The translations under genes and the position numbers were made by a program. Positions 9,314 through 18,291 of a stretch of 64,000 nt of DNA are shown in pieces. The DNA comes from Bradyrhizobium mercantei (GTDB taxonomy: Bacteria; Pseudomonadota; Alphaproteobacteria; Rhizobiales; Xanthobacteraceae): positions 62,001 through 126,000 of the forward strand of contig NZ_MKFI01000009.1 of NCBI RefSeq assembly GCF_001982635.1, written 5' to 3'. The notes beneath the pieces are model-generated. The model saw nothing but the letters and a program-made list of their open reading frames with translations, ran no database searches and was not told where the DNA came from. Numbering within the stretch: the first letter of the stretch is position 1; each line of letters starts with the position of its first letter.

Positions 9314-10590
9314 TGCCGAAACGCGGCGTTGCCATAGTTCACGGTAAGTCGGAGCCGGTCGAGAAAGAGGGCATATTCCTGGGCTCCTTCCTCTTCAGCG
9401 AACCCCTGCCAAATCGCCATTGCCTCCGGCTCGCCGCCAACCCAATCCGCTACCGCCACGTGCAACGGCGGCGGCTGACTTGGCCCGGCCTGTCCGCCCA
9501 TCGAAAAGGAGACTCGGGGCCCGTCGTAGCCCGGCGCATTGATGTCCCTTGCAAGGTTCCTCAACACCCGCTCGGATAGCGGATTGCCGTCCAGTTCGAC
9601 CCTGCACCAGGGGCCCAGCCGTGTCAGGATAGTTTCCGGTAGGCTGGTCAGTCGGTTACCTCTCACGTCGAGCAATTGAAGCTCGGCCGGCAAGATCTCG
9701 GGCAAGCGGGTCAGCCTGTTGTGCGCGGCTTCGAGCGTCCGGAGCCGGACCGGAAGGTTCTCCGGTAGGCTGGTCAGCTGATTATGGCTGACCACGAGGT
9801 TCTGCAGCTCAGCCGCGAGTGTCTCAGGCAGACAGGTTAGCCGATTGTGACTGAGGTGCAGCGTCCGGATCGGGAGGGCGTCAGGCAGGCTGGTTAGCTG
9901 GTTGCGGTCGGCGTTGACCGTCTGGAGTCCAGCAGGAAGGGCCTCGGGCAGGCTGGTCAGCTGATTACGACTGGCATCCAGCCATACAAGCCCAGCCGGA
10001 AGAGTGTCGGGAAGACCAGTCAGCCGATTGTGGTGGACATAGAGCGCCCGCAGGTTGGGTGGGAGGATTGCCGGTAGGCTGGTCAGCCGGTTGTTACCGA
10101 CCACAAGACGTGCGAGTTGCGCCGGCAGCGTGTCGGGCAGGCCGGTCAGATGGTTTGCGCGCACATCGAGTTCCTGAAGTCCTGCCGGGAGTACATCGGG
10201 CGGGCTGCTCAGCGCGTTGTGATTGGCAGAGAGGCTTCGAAGCGGAGCCGGGAGGTAGGAAGGTGCGCCGACTATCTGATCGACGTTGCACCTGAGCGTC
10301 TGGAGCACTGCCGGAAGCGCGGCAGGTAGACTGGTCAGCCGGTTGTTGCCGACATTGAGATCCCGGAGTTCCTCCGGGAGCGCGGTGGGCACGGCCGTCA
10401 GCGACAGCCGTGACAGATTCAGCGCCTCATCCACATTGCCAGCCGCCCGCCAAGTCCTCGTTCGTCTCGCCGCCTCTTGTCGGTCCTCGGTCTCGCTTTG
10501 CCCATCCGCGCTAGCCCAGGCGTCCAGCATTTCGTCCAGTGATGATTCACTGGCCGGCGAGGCATCGAGGCTCGCGCGCGCCCCGGTCAA
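9205..10590 (-). CDS. leucine-rich-repeat part of a NopM/IpaH-like type III effector (broken gene)
   Basis: After a short N-terminal region (LDAWASADGQ), about a dozen 20-residue bacterial leucine-rich repeats of the form LxVxxNxLTSLPxxLPxxLxx follow (residues about 60-340), then the linker ELDGNPLSERVLRNLA and the start of the NEL domain (LDRLRLTVNYGNAAFRQ). At codon 426 (9313-9315) the frame leaves the family sequence, and about 36 residues of nonsense follow. No ATG opens the frame: the first start is TTG 10590, and upstream codons are open to a TAG near 10650, so the secretion-signal N-terminus may also be lost. No tts box was found upstream. Such effectors ubiquitinate host proteins when intact. 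Confidence 0.8.
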   Translation of the reverse strand: MTGARASLDASPASESSLDEMLDAWASADGQSETEDRQEAARRTRTWRAAGNVDEALNLSRLSLTAVPTALPEELRDLNVGNNRLTSLPAALPAVLQTLRCNVDQIVGAPSYLPAPLRSLSANHNALSSPPDVLPAGLQELDVRANHLTGLPDTLPAQLARLVVGNNRLTSLPAILPPNLRALYVHHNRLTGLPDTLPAGLVWLDASRNQLTSLPEALPAGLQTVNADRNQLTSLPDALPIRTLHLSHNRLTCLPETLAAELQNLVVSHNQLTSLPENLPVRLRTLEAAHNRLTRLPEILPAELQLLDVRGNRLTSLPETILTRLGPWCRVELDGNPLSERVLRNLARDINAPGYDGPRVSFSMGGQAGPSQPPPLHVAVADWVGGEPEAMAIWQGFAEEEGAQEYALFLDRLRLTVNYGNAAFRQWWLRICSRLRPGHDCARCTSGWPSVRASAARIVSL

Positions 10591-10979
10591 TGCTTCGATC
10601 CTGGGCCGGTTGAGAGCTTCCCAGCGTCTGGTTCGAAAGCGCCGGAACTAATCCCTGCGATCCGCTGGGCTCGTGCTGCGTTCATCAACCATCTCTCTGC
10701 GAAAGCCAAACTCAGAAGAAGTACGGCGGAACGACGTTCGTCGAACCCGGTCATGCGCGTTGATGAATGATGAAGCATTCGAAATCAAGGCTCCGGTTGC
10801 GATCGAACATGCTGCCTGATGGCCCTCAGAACGGCTACAGCCAGACGCGGCATGTCCGCACCAAGTCCGGGTCCTCAAATTGACAAGTTCTCACATCGGT
10901 CCCGGCTGTTTGGTTGCATACGTCCTGGGAAGCTCTCGCTCACTCCCACATAAAGCTGTGGTCTCAAAGCGACCCTAGC
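10591..10979. other. 389-base gap upstream of the NifA-type promoter
   Basis: No supported gene. A near-match to a NifA site (TGT-N10-ACG) lies at 10907-10922, in addition to the exact site listed separately. Confidence 0.45.
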
Positions 10980-10995
10980 TGTTCGGTTGCCGACA
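10980..10995 (+). promoter_or_regulatory. NifA upstream activator sequence (TGT-N10-ACA)
   Basis: Exact TGT-TCGGTTGCCG-ACA. It lies about 75 bases upstream of a -24/-12 sigma54 promoter, a usual distance for NifA enhancer sites in rhizobia. The site is palindromic and would act with the promoter at 11069. Confidence 0.65.
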
Positions 10996-11068
10996 TCGGA
11001 GTTTCGAAGGGGGGACATCAAACGGGATCATCAGAGTGACCTCATTGTCCGGACGTGACTTTCTCATT

Positions 11069-11084
11069 TGGCACGCCCCCTGCA
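11069..11084 (+). promoter_or_regulatory. sigma54 (-24/-12) promoter, probably NifA-dependent
   Basis: TGGCACG-CCCC-CTGCA matches the RpoN consensus TGGCACG-N4-TTGCA with one mismatch, and it keeps the invariant GG and GC doublets. With the NifA site at 10980 it predicts low-oxygen, symbiotic transcription rightwards into the YqcI/YcgG, permease and aminomutase genes. Confidence 0.72.
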
Positions 11085-11131
11085 GGGTTAATCGCAAATG
11101 CTCTCCACCATGACTGAGGAGAAAGCATCAG

Positions 11132-11386
11132 ATGACAGGCTCGCCGAACACTGGTGCCGGCCCCGGAGAGGGCGCGTCCCGAGGCGATCGAACACCTTAC
11201 GTTTGTCGCATCCCGCCGTTTTCGTTCCACATCTTGATTTGTGGTTCTGACAGGCTGAATGCGCACCGTATGAGCGATGATTCGCCGGAAGGATTGAGTG
11301 CCGGCGGAGCACCTCACCACCACTTGGGCTCATGCATCTGGCGTGCCGACCCGTCGGCCATCGCCGCTCAATGCTTCGTCCCCTAG
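11132..11386 (+). CDS. possible small leader ORF behind the sigma54 promoter
   Basis: 84-codon frame with a strong ribosome site (GAGGAGAA at 11116-11123, eight bases before the ATG), directly downstream of the sigma54 promoter and 17 bases before the next gene. The protein matches nothing I recognise and has no clear domain. It may be a real small gene, a leader peptide or chance. Confidence 0.3.
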   Translation: MTGSPNTGAGPGEGASRGDRTPYVCRIPPFSFHILICGSDRLNAHRMSDDSPEGLSAGGAPHHHLGSCIWRADPSAIAAQCFVP

Positions 11387-11403
11387 ATAGAGAGCGAAAG
11401 AGC

Positions 11404-12150
11404 ATGCTGATTAACCAGGATGAACTCGCCAACCTCACTGAAAGATTCGCGTGGGGCCATGCAGTGATTTCGTACATTCTATCGAAGTTCGAAGATGAGG
11501 CCGGGAGTCGCACCGGTTTTCCCTGCTTCTTCGGGCAAAACGCGGTCAGGCGAGGCAATCTACGCTTCCTTCTCGTCCCATATGACCCCGAAAACTCACG
11601 ATATGAGCTGGACCATCTTGCTTGTGGCTTACGCAGTTACATTGAGCAGATCGATATCGACGCGCTCGATATCAGTCGCCACCGTCCACTACTTGTGCTC
11701 TTTGAGCCGGTCGCAACACTTGCGACCAGGGATCAGTTCAAGCAGATTTTCATCGAAGCGATGCAATATCTGATCGATCAAGATCAGCGACCCTGGCCTT
11801 CGCATGTTTCTAAGGATCCCACGCACCCCACGTGGACGATGTGCTTCCACGGCTGTGAGCTCTTCGTGAATGTAAGCCATCCAGCGCACGTTCTCCGCAG
11901 GAGCAGAAACATGGGAGCTGGGCTCGCCTTCGTCATCAATCCTCGCAAGATCTTTGACATCGCAGCTCCCGCCGATCGGCGCGGCAGAGCCGTCACGGCG
12001 AAGATCAGACGCAATATTGATCTCTACGATGACGTCGCACATAGCCCGTTGCTCGGGTCATACCTTCTTGGTGAAGCCCAGTGGCCACAATACATGATCG
12101 CCGACAACAACGAAGATGTCCCGCTACAATGTCCTCTGCGCTTCAACTGA
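11404..12150 (+). CDS. YqcI/YcgG family protein (heme-oxygenase-like, GntA-related)
   Basis: 248 residues from ATG 11404, chosen because it follows GAGAGCGAAAGAG and opens at the family-like MLINQDELANL; the frame itself is open to 11332. The F-P-C-x-F-G motif near residue 39 and the central MCFHGCELFVNVSHPAH segment fit the YqcI/YcgG family (DUF1826-like length, about 240 residues). In this family GntA is a heme-dependent N-hydroxylase of a guanidino amino acid. By analogy, an N-oxidation of an amino acid side chain is possible; this is inference. It is the first recognisable gene behind a NifA-type promoter and is followed by an amino acid permease and a lysine 2,3-aminomutase-like gene. 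Confidence 0.75.
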   Translation: MLINQDELANLTERFAWGHAVISYILSKFEDEAGSRTGFPCFFGQNAVRRGNLRFLLVPYDPENSRYELDHLACGLRSYIEQIDIDALDISRHRPLLVLFEPVATLATRDQFKQIFIEAMQYLIDQDQRPWPSHVSKDPTHPTWTMCFHGCELFVNVSHPAHVLRRSRNMGAGLAFVINPRKIFDIAAPADRRGRAVTAKIRRNIDLYDDVAHSPLLGSYLLGEAQWPQYMIADNNEDVPLQCPLRFN

Positions 12151-12336
12151 ATGACGGCAAGGTTCGGTTTTTTCTCCGTCAAGATCCTGAGTGCCGCCCA
12201 TTGGTCTCAGGCGTTAGACGAGCAATACCTCCGCTTTCCTGCCGGCAATGACACAGGCAGGAGCAAGAGGTTGCAAATGTGAGGTTCGCGGCGATCGCGA
12301 TCTACGGCGAACGCCGCTCTCGTTCCGAGGATCGAC

Positions 12337-13590
12337 GTGAAAGAGGAACTCCAGAGCGAACTCAAGGGACACCTGGGATTGATCTCAGGTCTTTTGCTCA
12401 TCGTGACGGTGATCCTTGGATCCGGCATTCTTGTGATTCCGGGGCTTGTATTCGAAAAGCTCGGCAAAGATGGCATCTACGCTTGGTTAGCCTGTTCGCT
12501 CCTCTCTGCTCCGATCCTGGTAACAATGGTTTTTCTGGGTAGTGCATATCCGAGCACTGGCGGGGTGGCGTATTATGCCAAACTTGCATTCGGTCAGTAC
12601 CTGGAGTTGCTGGTATCGCTGCTCTTTCTTGGCGCGACGGTATTGGGTTTGCCGTCCATCGCGATTGTGGGGGCGACTTACCTACAAAAACTGACCGGCT
12701 CCCGAGTGGATGTTCATCTCCTTGCTACGCTATTCATTTTGCTTGCTGCCTGCTTTGCTCTGTCGAGTAACGCGACACTCGCGAGTTGGGTAAGGCTCGC
12801 GGGTGGCTCGTCATTATCTCTCTTGGTGGGCGTGCTTGTTGTCTTGCTCATGCTGGCGGTGCGGGCCAACGGTGTCCGATTCAACGGCCCGGCAGATCTT
12901 TCGTCGATCGCAGGGCAGATTCCACTGATCTTCTTCTCTTTCGCCGGCTGGGAGATCGCGTCCCACTTGTCCGCCGACTTTCGCAATCCTAAGACGACTT
13001 TTGGCCCAGCCATGCTTCTTGCGTTCATTCTGGTCTGCTGCCTATACATCACCAGCGCAGCGCTCGTGCATGTCTCCGATATCAAATCAAACTTTGATAC
13101 GCCGGTATTTCAGGCTGCATTGCAAGTCGCACCAACTGCGCCAGGCTGGCTGCTTCCACTGCTTGGGACAGCGCTGATCGCAGCCAATCTCTTCGGATCG
13201 GTTGTGGCGGTCTCGCGGCTTGTTCTTTACCTGTCCGGGCAACGCGTTCTTCCCGCCTGCCTCGGTTACTTGCGCAATGGCACTCCCCGTAACAGCGTAT
13301 ATTGTGTGGCTGCGTGTCTGATCGCAGTCGTGATCGCCGATCAGATTCGGTTGCTAAATATCGAAATGATGTTCTGCTTGGCCGGAATGAACTTTCTTGC
13401 CATTTACGTCATTTCGGCAATGGCGCTGGCTAGACTGCGGCGAGGACCAGTTTCGTGGCTCCTCGCCGGCTTGGTTGTGATTCCCGCCGCGCCGATCATG
13501 CTTAGCACCAAGTCATCGCTCATCTATATCGGCTCTACTGCCTTCATTGCGTATTTTTCGAACCGCAACAATCGAGCGAGATTGTTATGA
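12337..13590 (+). CDS. APC-superfamily amino acid transporter
   Basis: 417 residues with about twelve hydrophobic segments. The N-terminal LISGLLLIVTVILGSGILVIPG carries the APC helix-1 motif GSGI, whose backbone binds the amino acid carboxylate. The start is GTG 12337 with CCGAGG upstream. Its stop overlaps the start of the radical SAM gene by four bases (ATGA), so the two are translationally coupled. It could import the substrate amino acid or export the product of the neighbouring enzymes. The direction and the ligand cannot be read from sequence. Confidence 0.85.
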   Translation: MKEELQSELKGHLGLISGLLLIVTVILGSGILVIPGLVFEKLGKDGIYAWLACSLLSAPILVTMVFLGSAYPSTGGVAYYAKLAFGQYLELLVSLLFLGATVLGLPSIAIVGATYLQKLTGSRVDVHLLATLFILLAACFALSSNATLASWVRLAGGSSLSLLVGVLVVLLMLAVRANGVRFNGPADLSSIAGQIPLIFFSFAGWEIASHLSADFRNPKTTFGPAMLLAFILVCCLYITSAALVHVSDIKSNFDTPVFQAALQVAPTAPGWLLPLLGTALIAANLFGSVVAVSRLVLYLSGQRVLPACLGYLRNGTPRNSVYCVAACLIAVVIADQIRLLNIEMMFCLAGMNFLAIYVISAMALARLRRGPVSWLLAGLVVIPAAPIMLSTKSSLIYIGSTAFIAYFSNRNNRARLL

Positions 13591-14690
13591 ATCAAAGCTA
13601 TATCAATGAGGAGTTCAAGGCCGTCTCTATGAGAGAGGGCCTGCTACCTGTGAAAGTCACGCCGTTCTATGAAAAGAAGATCAAGGAAGAGGTTGCGGCG
13701 CTAGGCAACCATCTGGGGCCACTTCACCGGGTGTCCTTCCCAACGCAGGACAGAATCTCATTGAGGGCGCCCAACGAGGTAAAGGATTTCGTCAACGACA
13801 GATCAAATGCTTGCGGGCTCGCCAACAAAACCTCGATAGTGCGAAAATACCCAGACCGCGCACTCTTCTTGAGCACCTCGAAGTGCTTTGGAAACTGTCA
13901 GTATTGTTTCCGCATGGACGTGCTGAGCGAGAACACGTTTATTGACGAGCCAAATGATCAAGATGCGGATCTAAGCCTGTTGATTGAATACCTTCGCCGC
14001 CAACCGGAAGTCACTGAGGTGATTCTGTCAGGGGGAGATCCCTTGATGCTGCCAGCATCGCGGCTGGAGGCAATCATCGAAGGAATTCGATTGGTTCCAT
14101 CGGTCAAGTCGATCCGAATTCATACAAGAGCGATCGTATATGAACCCAAGGCGTTCACTGCAGAGAAGATTGATATTCTGGCGAGACACGGCCTTCGCAC
14201 CACCTTCCACATCGTGCATCCATACGAAATTTGCGAAGAGGTCTCTGAAAAGATCGCAGATCTTCGAGCGCACAAGATTAGGCTCTACAATCAGTTTCCA
14301 TTGCTGCGAAATACCAACGATCATCAATTAGTACTTCATCGTCTACTGGAAAGGCTCGACGGGATGGGCGTGCGCAATCTGTCGATCTTCATTCCGGATC
14401 CGATCAACTTCTCCGCGGCTTTCCGCGTGCGTTTGGGGCGCGTCTGGCACATTGCTGATCAGCTCAACTTGTTCTCGCCATCATGGATCAACTCGACGCG
14501 GTTCGTGCTCGACACCAATCGCGGAAAGGTGAGGCGAGAACATTATGCCGAAACGAACAGCGAGACCGATCTCGCCATCTTCGTACGCGACGGAAATTCA
14601 ATTCCCTTCCCAGATTTCCCCGAGCATCTCGATATCCCGGGAGACCTCGAAGTCATGCTGTGGAGGGAATATGGGAGAACGAAAGTGTGA
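13587..14690 (+). CDS. KamA-family radical SAM protein (lysine 2,3-aminomutase-like)
   Basis: 367 residues. The radical SAM cluster motif C-x3-C-x2-C is CFGNCQYC near residue 105, and the SAM-binding GGDPL follows near residue 147. Near the C-terminus, FVLDTNRGK provides the likely PLP Lys and one Asp corresponding to the substrate-binding pair of lysine 2,3-aminomutase; IPDPINF supplies the other Asp. So the enzyme looks intact and PLP-dependent, moving an alpha-amino group to the beta carbon of lysine or a related basic amino acid. EpmB-type EF-P modification is an alternative, but the neighbours (N-oxygenase-like protein, amino acid transporter, NifA promoter) favour a small-molecule pathway. 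Confidence 0.85.
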   Translation: MNQSYINEEFKAVSMREGLLPVKVTPFYEKKIKEEVAALGNHLGPLHRVSFPTQDRISLRAPNEVKDFVNDRSNACGLANKTSIVRKYPDRALFLSTSKCFGNCQYCFRMDVLSENTFIDEPNDQDADLSLLIEYLRRQPEVTEVILSGGDPLMLPASRLEAIIEGIRLVPSVKSIRIHTRAIVYEPKAFTAEKIDILARHGLRTTFHIVHPYEICEEVSEKIADLRAHKIRLYNQFPLLRNTNDHQLVLHRLLERLDGMGVRNLSIFIPDPINFSAAFRVRLGRVWHIADQLNLFSPSWINSTRFVLDTNRGKVRREHYAETNSETDLAIFVRDGNSIPFPDFPEHLDIPGDLEVMLWREYGRTKV

Positions 14691-15041
14691 ATGGCATCTG
14701 CTACGTTCAATTGCCGCATCGGAAGAACGTTGAGGGCGCAGCTTGGTGGGTTGCAGGTTCAGGCCGTCCCTTTCCCTGCCACGGAGATAGTGCCGCTGTT
14801 TGCCAGCCTGGGGGCTGTTACCCTTCAACGCGTCCGTCAAGTTGACTGAAAACCCTGCTCGCTATCGCAAGCGGTTCGTTGCAGAGTTCTCTTGTACGAC
14901 CGTGGCCCTCGCGCCAACGTAATCGCATTGCGGGACGCGTAGGCGACCTCAGCGGTACCACGAATGCGCTGAGGCCAGATGGATGCAAGGGTGGTCGAGG
15001 GCCGGACGCGGCAAATCAGCCCGGCCTATCCTGATCATGCC
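14691..15041. other. 351-base gap
   Basis: Only short overlapping frames without family resemblance; nothing supported. Confidence 0.5.
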
Positions 15042-15248
15042 CTATTCAATTCGCAGATCTTCGGCGGAGACCTTACCCGAACGGCCGCTCTTTGGTTCAT
15101 AGCTAATGCGAGCGCCCTCCGCGAGGTTGTCATGGCCGGCTTTCTCGACGGCACTAATGTGCACGAAGACGTCCAGTCCCCCATCATCGGGTTTGATAAA
15201 GCCATATCCCTTGGTCGGATTGAACCACTTCACGGTACCCATCGCCAC
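15042..15248 (-). CDS. cspA: CspA-family cold shock protein
   Basis: 68 residues covering one complete cold-shock domain. RNP1 is KGYGFIKPD and RNP2 is VFVHISAV; the opening MAMGTVKWFNPTKG is typical. The protein binds single-stranded RNA/DNA as a chaperone. The GTG at 15248 has GGAG eight bases upstream, and the ATG at 15242 is an alternative start. The gene is monocistronic, with no T-rich terminator seen close by. The symbol is generic for the family. Confidence 0.93.
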   Translation of the reverse strand: MAMGTVKWFNPTKGYGFIKPDDGGLDVFVHISAVEKAGHDNLAEGARISYEPKSGRSGKVSAEDLRIE

Positions 15249-15986
15249 TGCAGTATCTCCAGTTTGAAGCCAGCCTATCTAACCGAGGTGCGAGGCCGAT
15301 ATCAAGACGAGTGCTGGGAGGCTCTTCGTTTCTGTCGTCCCGGACCTGATCCGAGTAGGGCGTCGAGAGGATCGGGCATAGCGGCTCGGTTCACTTCGCT
15401 TCAGCTTGCAGCGTTGAGGCATCGATCATCGGCCGCTCGCGGATCGCGACTATGTCAGCACTGTATGTTTTCGTCGAACCTGCACTCATCGCGATGTGGA
15501 CGGCCGCGAATGAGTTCCGAAAGTGCGCCGCGCATCCAACATGCGCCGATCTTGTCTTCCTGAGGTGCGTTGCGGCGCTGTCATTGCAGTGTACGTTTCG
15601 TACCCTGGACTGTTCCTTGCAGGAAGCTGATCTTTGATGGTCCGGATCTTTCCGATCAGCTCATTGGCGTGTGCGGTTGGCGGCGTGGTGGTTGACGACC
15701 CGGTCAAAATGCAGCCGGGATGAGTGGGGGGTCTTGGTCATCGACGGCGCGCCCACATGCCCACAGCAACCGAAGCAGAAGAGGGCAAGTCGCGAGTCCA
15801 GGTTGATATCGCCAATGACAGAGGACCTACCGGCCAGAATGCCTCGCGCCCGGAGAGCTCAATTCGAAAGGTCGGCGATTTCATCCGATTCTGCGCACTC
15901 AGGCAGTCCATCGGCAGTGCGCAGCAGTTTTCGGCATTTTTCGATGAAGCTGGATCGATCGCTATTGTGATCTGGATTCCTTACAC
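15249..15986. other. 738-base gap upstream of the tts box
   Basis: Several short frames on both strands, none recognisable. The stretch probably holds decayed DNA between the cold-shock gene and the effector gene. Confidence 0.45.
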
Positions 15987-16016
15987 TCGTCAGCTTTTCG
16001 ACAGCTAACTCCTATA
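15987..16016 (+). promoter_or_regulatory. tts box (TtsI-binding promoter element)
   Basis: TCGTCAGCTTTTCGACAGCT followed by AACTCCTATA fits the rhizobial tts box GTCAG-CTTnTCGnnAGCT-n-CnTA closely. It lies about 100 bases before the effector ORF, which predicts flavonoid/NodD-TtsI-dependent expression. Confidence 0.88.
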
Positions 16017-16119
16017 GAGGCCGTGTCTCGCTCTCGCCTCGAGCCGCTGCCGCCTGCGTCCCGCAAAAGTGGAGCATAAGTCTGCGAACGCACGGGACCT
16101 TTACCGAAGAAAGGAATGC

Positions 16120-18117
16120 ATGATGGATCCGGTCGACCCATTCGATGCAGGAGCTTGGGTGCGGCAATACGCCGCCACGCTGCAAAGGCAGCGGGCGGGA
16201 CGACAGCCGGACAGCCGGCAAACCGGTTTTGAGCAGCCGATCGAGAGGCTGCAACTCAATTCACCCGATGCGAGTTCCGCAAGCTCGAATTCACCCGACG
16301 GGAGTCCTGAGGCGCGGACCGGGCATATCCGGCTCGCCGAACTCGGCGGTTTGATGCGGTTGCCGTCATATTCGCGGTCGAGGGACAATTCGTTCAGTGG
16401 CGCGCGCCGCAGCGTGGATATCCCCCGTGAGCGCCACGGAGGTCCGACCCGGCTATCGCCGCGGTCCAATTTGCAGGAAGATCTTTTCAGCCGCGCGCGC
16501 TACGTCTTTCCAGAGGTACAGTCAGCGATCGAACCCAAGAACAGCAAACGACGTGGACTGTGGTCGCGCATCAAGTCAGGAGTTGCAAAAGCGTTCGGGG
16601 GAAGCGGAAGCGAAAAGTCGTCCGGCTCTGAGACGCATCAAGAGTTCACTCCGATCACGTTTCGCGCGGACCCCGCCAAGCAGCCGACGCGAACGCAAGG
16701 GGGCCGCGAGGAGGACGAGCCGATCATTCAGGAGTTCGCGGCGAGCGCCACTGGCAACTTGAGCGATGGCACCCTGAGAAATGCGGTGGGCAATCTGCGC
16801 GCTTTAAGCGCTCTGTTGCGCGAGAACGGGAGGCCGTCAATTGCAGCTCGAATTGACAACCCGGCGTTGTCACCTGGGCTGGATGTCGATGCAGAAACCT
16901 ATGCGCCGATAAAAAAACTCGGCACACGCATGAAGGCGGCGTTGAACAAGCTCCGGGAGGCCCGCGCCGGAAGGGCGCTGTCAGCCGATATCCGCCGCCT
17001 GAATCCTTATCCCATAGACGCTACTCTCGTCGACATGTGGGCTGCGGCAGAAAAGGCGACACACAGGATCGATCCGAGGAATGTCGACAGGCAGGCTCGG
17101 CGCCTTTCCAGGCTGAGCGATTGGCTGCAAACCCAAAACAGAGGGGCCATGGCTGGTCGTCTCTCCACAAATGGGTTTGCCAGTGACGTTGAGGGGTACA
17201 AGCGTGAAACCCAGGAGACAAAACTCGACCCTGATTTGCGGAGGCTTGGCCAATACCAACAAGTCCTCGATGTGAACCGAGGATTAGGGGTGCCTTCTCC
17301 CGAAGCGCATTCAGGTGGTCGGGCAGGCATGCAAGAGTGCGGAGCACCGCACGCGCTACCCGCAACATCTGCCACCACAAGTGAGGAAGCCTGGGATTTG
17401 TTGAGGGAGCCGATCCCAGGGCCTTCTCGATCATCGAGCGTACCTTACGACGGGACGCAGCCGACATTGTTGAGGGAGCCGAGCCGAGAAGCTGCACTCC
17501 CATCATCCACGCCGTACGGTGGTCCGCAGTGCAGTTCGTTGAACGACCTTCCAGCGATGCCGGCTACATCGAGCGAGGGAGCTTGGGATTTGTTGAGGAG
17601 AACAGTGGGAGGACCCGCTTCATCATCATCTGCACGGCATCCATCGTCAGACGTCTACGGCGATCTTGAGTTGCTGGTTAATCTGAATCCACCCACGCCT
17701 GATGAATTGCACGACGACAGTCAATCGATGCTGGACTATGGCATTGCCGGACCACCGCCGTTCGTTGGTCCATCAGGGGTTTCTGAAGAGCTGCGGGATA
17801 TCGGAACTATCGTTGGGGAGGGCTGGGAGCACGGCTCCCGACCAGCCTCAGACGTCCTGATTGACGTGCTGGGTAATATCAATCTGCTGCCAAACCAGTT
17901 CGGACCCAGCCAGTTTACGATCAACGGTGAGCGCTACTCGGCCACGCTCGGAACGGGAGGACGCGGAGACGTTCGTCTTATCCATCATCCTCACGCCAGG
18001 CCGAGGAATGAAGCAGCCGGGCCCTCGCAGCGACCTCATCATCCGCCGCAGACGAGTGACGCTGGGGCATCACACGAAGGCGCAGTCGATCTTGGGTATC
18101 TCATCCGGGGAGGGTAG
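16120..18117 (+). CDS. type III effector resembling NopD N-terminal repeats, lacking the SUMO-protease domain
   Basis: 665 residues from ATGATG 16120 (GAAAGGA upstream), controlled by the tts box at 15987. The N-terminus is Ser/Arg-rich. A middle block (about 200-405) contains paired modules of similar form: LSDGTLRNAVGNLRALSALL and ARRLSRLSDWLQTQNRGAMAG, with RRLNPYPID and RRLGQYQQV. The C-terminal half has degenerate repeats of EEAWDLLREP / SYGG-type text and one EAR-like NLNPPTPDEL. These fit NopD/Bel2-5 effectors, which normally end in a C48 ULP/SUMO protease. Here the frame stops at TAG 18115 before any protease, with family-like sequence continuing in frame afterwards. Attribution to the NopD family is from memory and moderate. 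Confidence 0.7.
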   Translation: MMDPVDPFDAGAWVRQYAATLQRQRAGRQPDSRQTGFEQPIERLQLNSPDASSASSNSPDGSPEARTGHIRLAELGGLMRLPSYSRSRDNSFSGARRSVDIPRERHGGPTRLSPRSNLQEDLFSRARYVFPEVQSAIEPKNSKRRGLWSRIKSGVAKAFGGSGSEKSSGSETHQEFTPITFRADPAKQPTRTQGGREEDEPIIQEFAASATGNLSDGTLRNAVGNLRALSALLRENGRPSIAARIDNPALSPGLDVDAETYAPIKKLGTRMKAALNKLREARAGRALSADIRRLNPYPIDATLVDMWAAAEKATHRIDPRNVDRQARRLSRLSDWLQTQNRGAMAGRLSTNGFASDVEGYKRETQETKLDPDLRRLGQYQQVLDVNRGLGVPSPEAHSGGRAGMQECGAPHALPATSATTSEEAWDLLREPIPGPSRSSSVPYDGTQPTLLREPSREAALPSSTPYGGPQCSSLNDLPAMPATSSEGAWDLLRRTVGGPASSSSARHPSSDVYGDLELLVNLNPPTPDELHDDSQSMLDYGIAGPPPFVGPSGVSEELRDIGTIVGEGWEHGSRPASDVLIDVLGNINLLPNQFGPSQFTINGERYSATLGTGGRGDVRLIHHPHARPRNEAAGPSQRPHHPPQTSDAGASHEGAVDLGYLIRGG

Positions 18118-18291
18118 GAGCACCGCGAACGCTTGCTGCCATCTAACCTTGTCCGCGCATTGGAGGGCCAGCGCATGATGCCGGACGCCGAGAACCCGAC
18201 GTATTTCAACATCCGCGATGTGCGTTACAGGGGCGAATTGGACGAGACGGGTGGCCGGCAACGCGTTCGCATCTACCCAGAAGGTCGCTGA
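18118..18291 (+). pseudogene. in-frame continuation of the effector after a TAG stop
   Basis: Directly after the stop the same frame stays open for 57 codons, including NPTYFNIRDVRYRGELDE near 18190. This resembles the effector's own earlier segment FTINGERYSATLGTGGRGDV (near 17920), suggesting another repeat unit cut off by a nonsense mutation. A further in-frame stretch runs from ATG 18364 to 18507. Confidence 0.5.

Noticed and set aside
10640..10665. Possible tts box near the NopM-like gene (GTCTGGTTCGAAAGC...)
   Set aside because: Two bases short between half-sites, and it points away from the effector gene.
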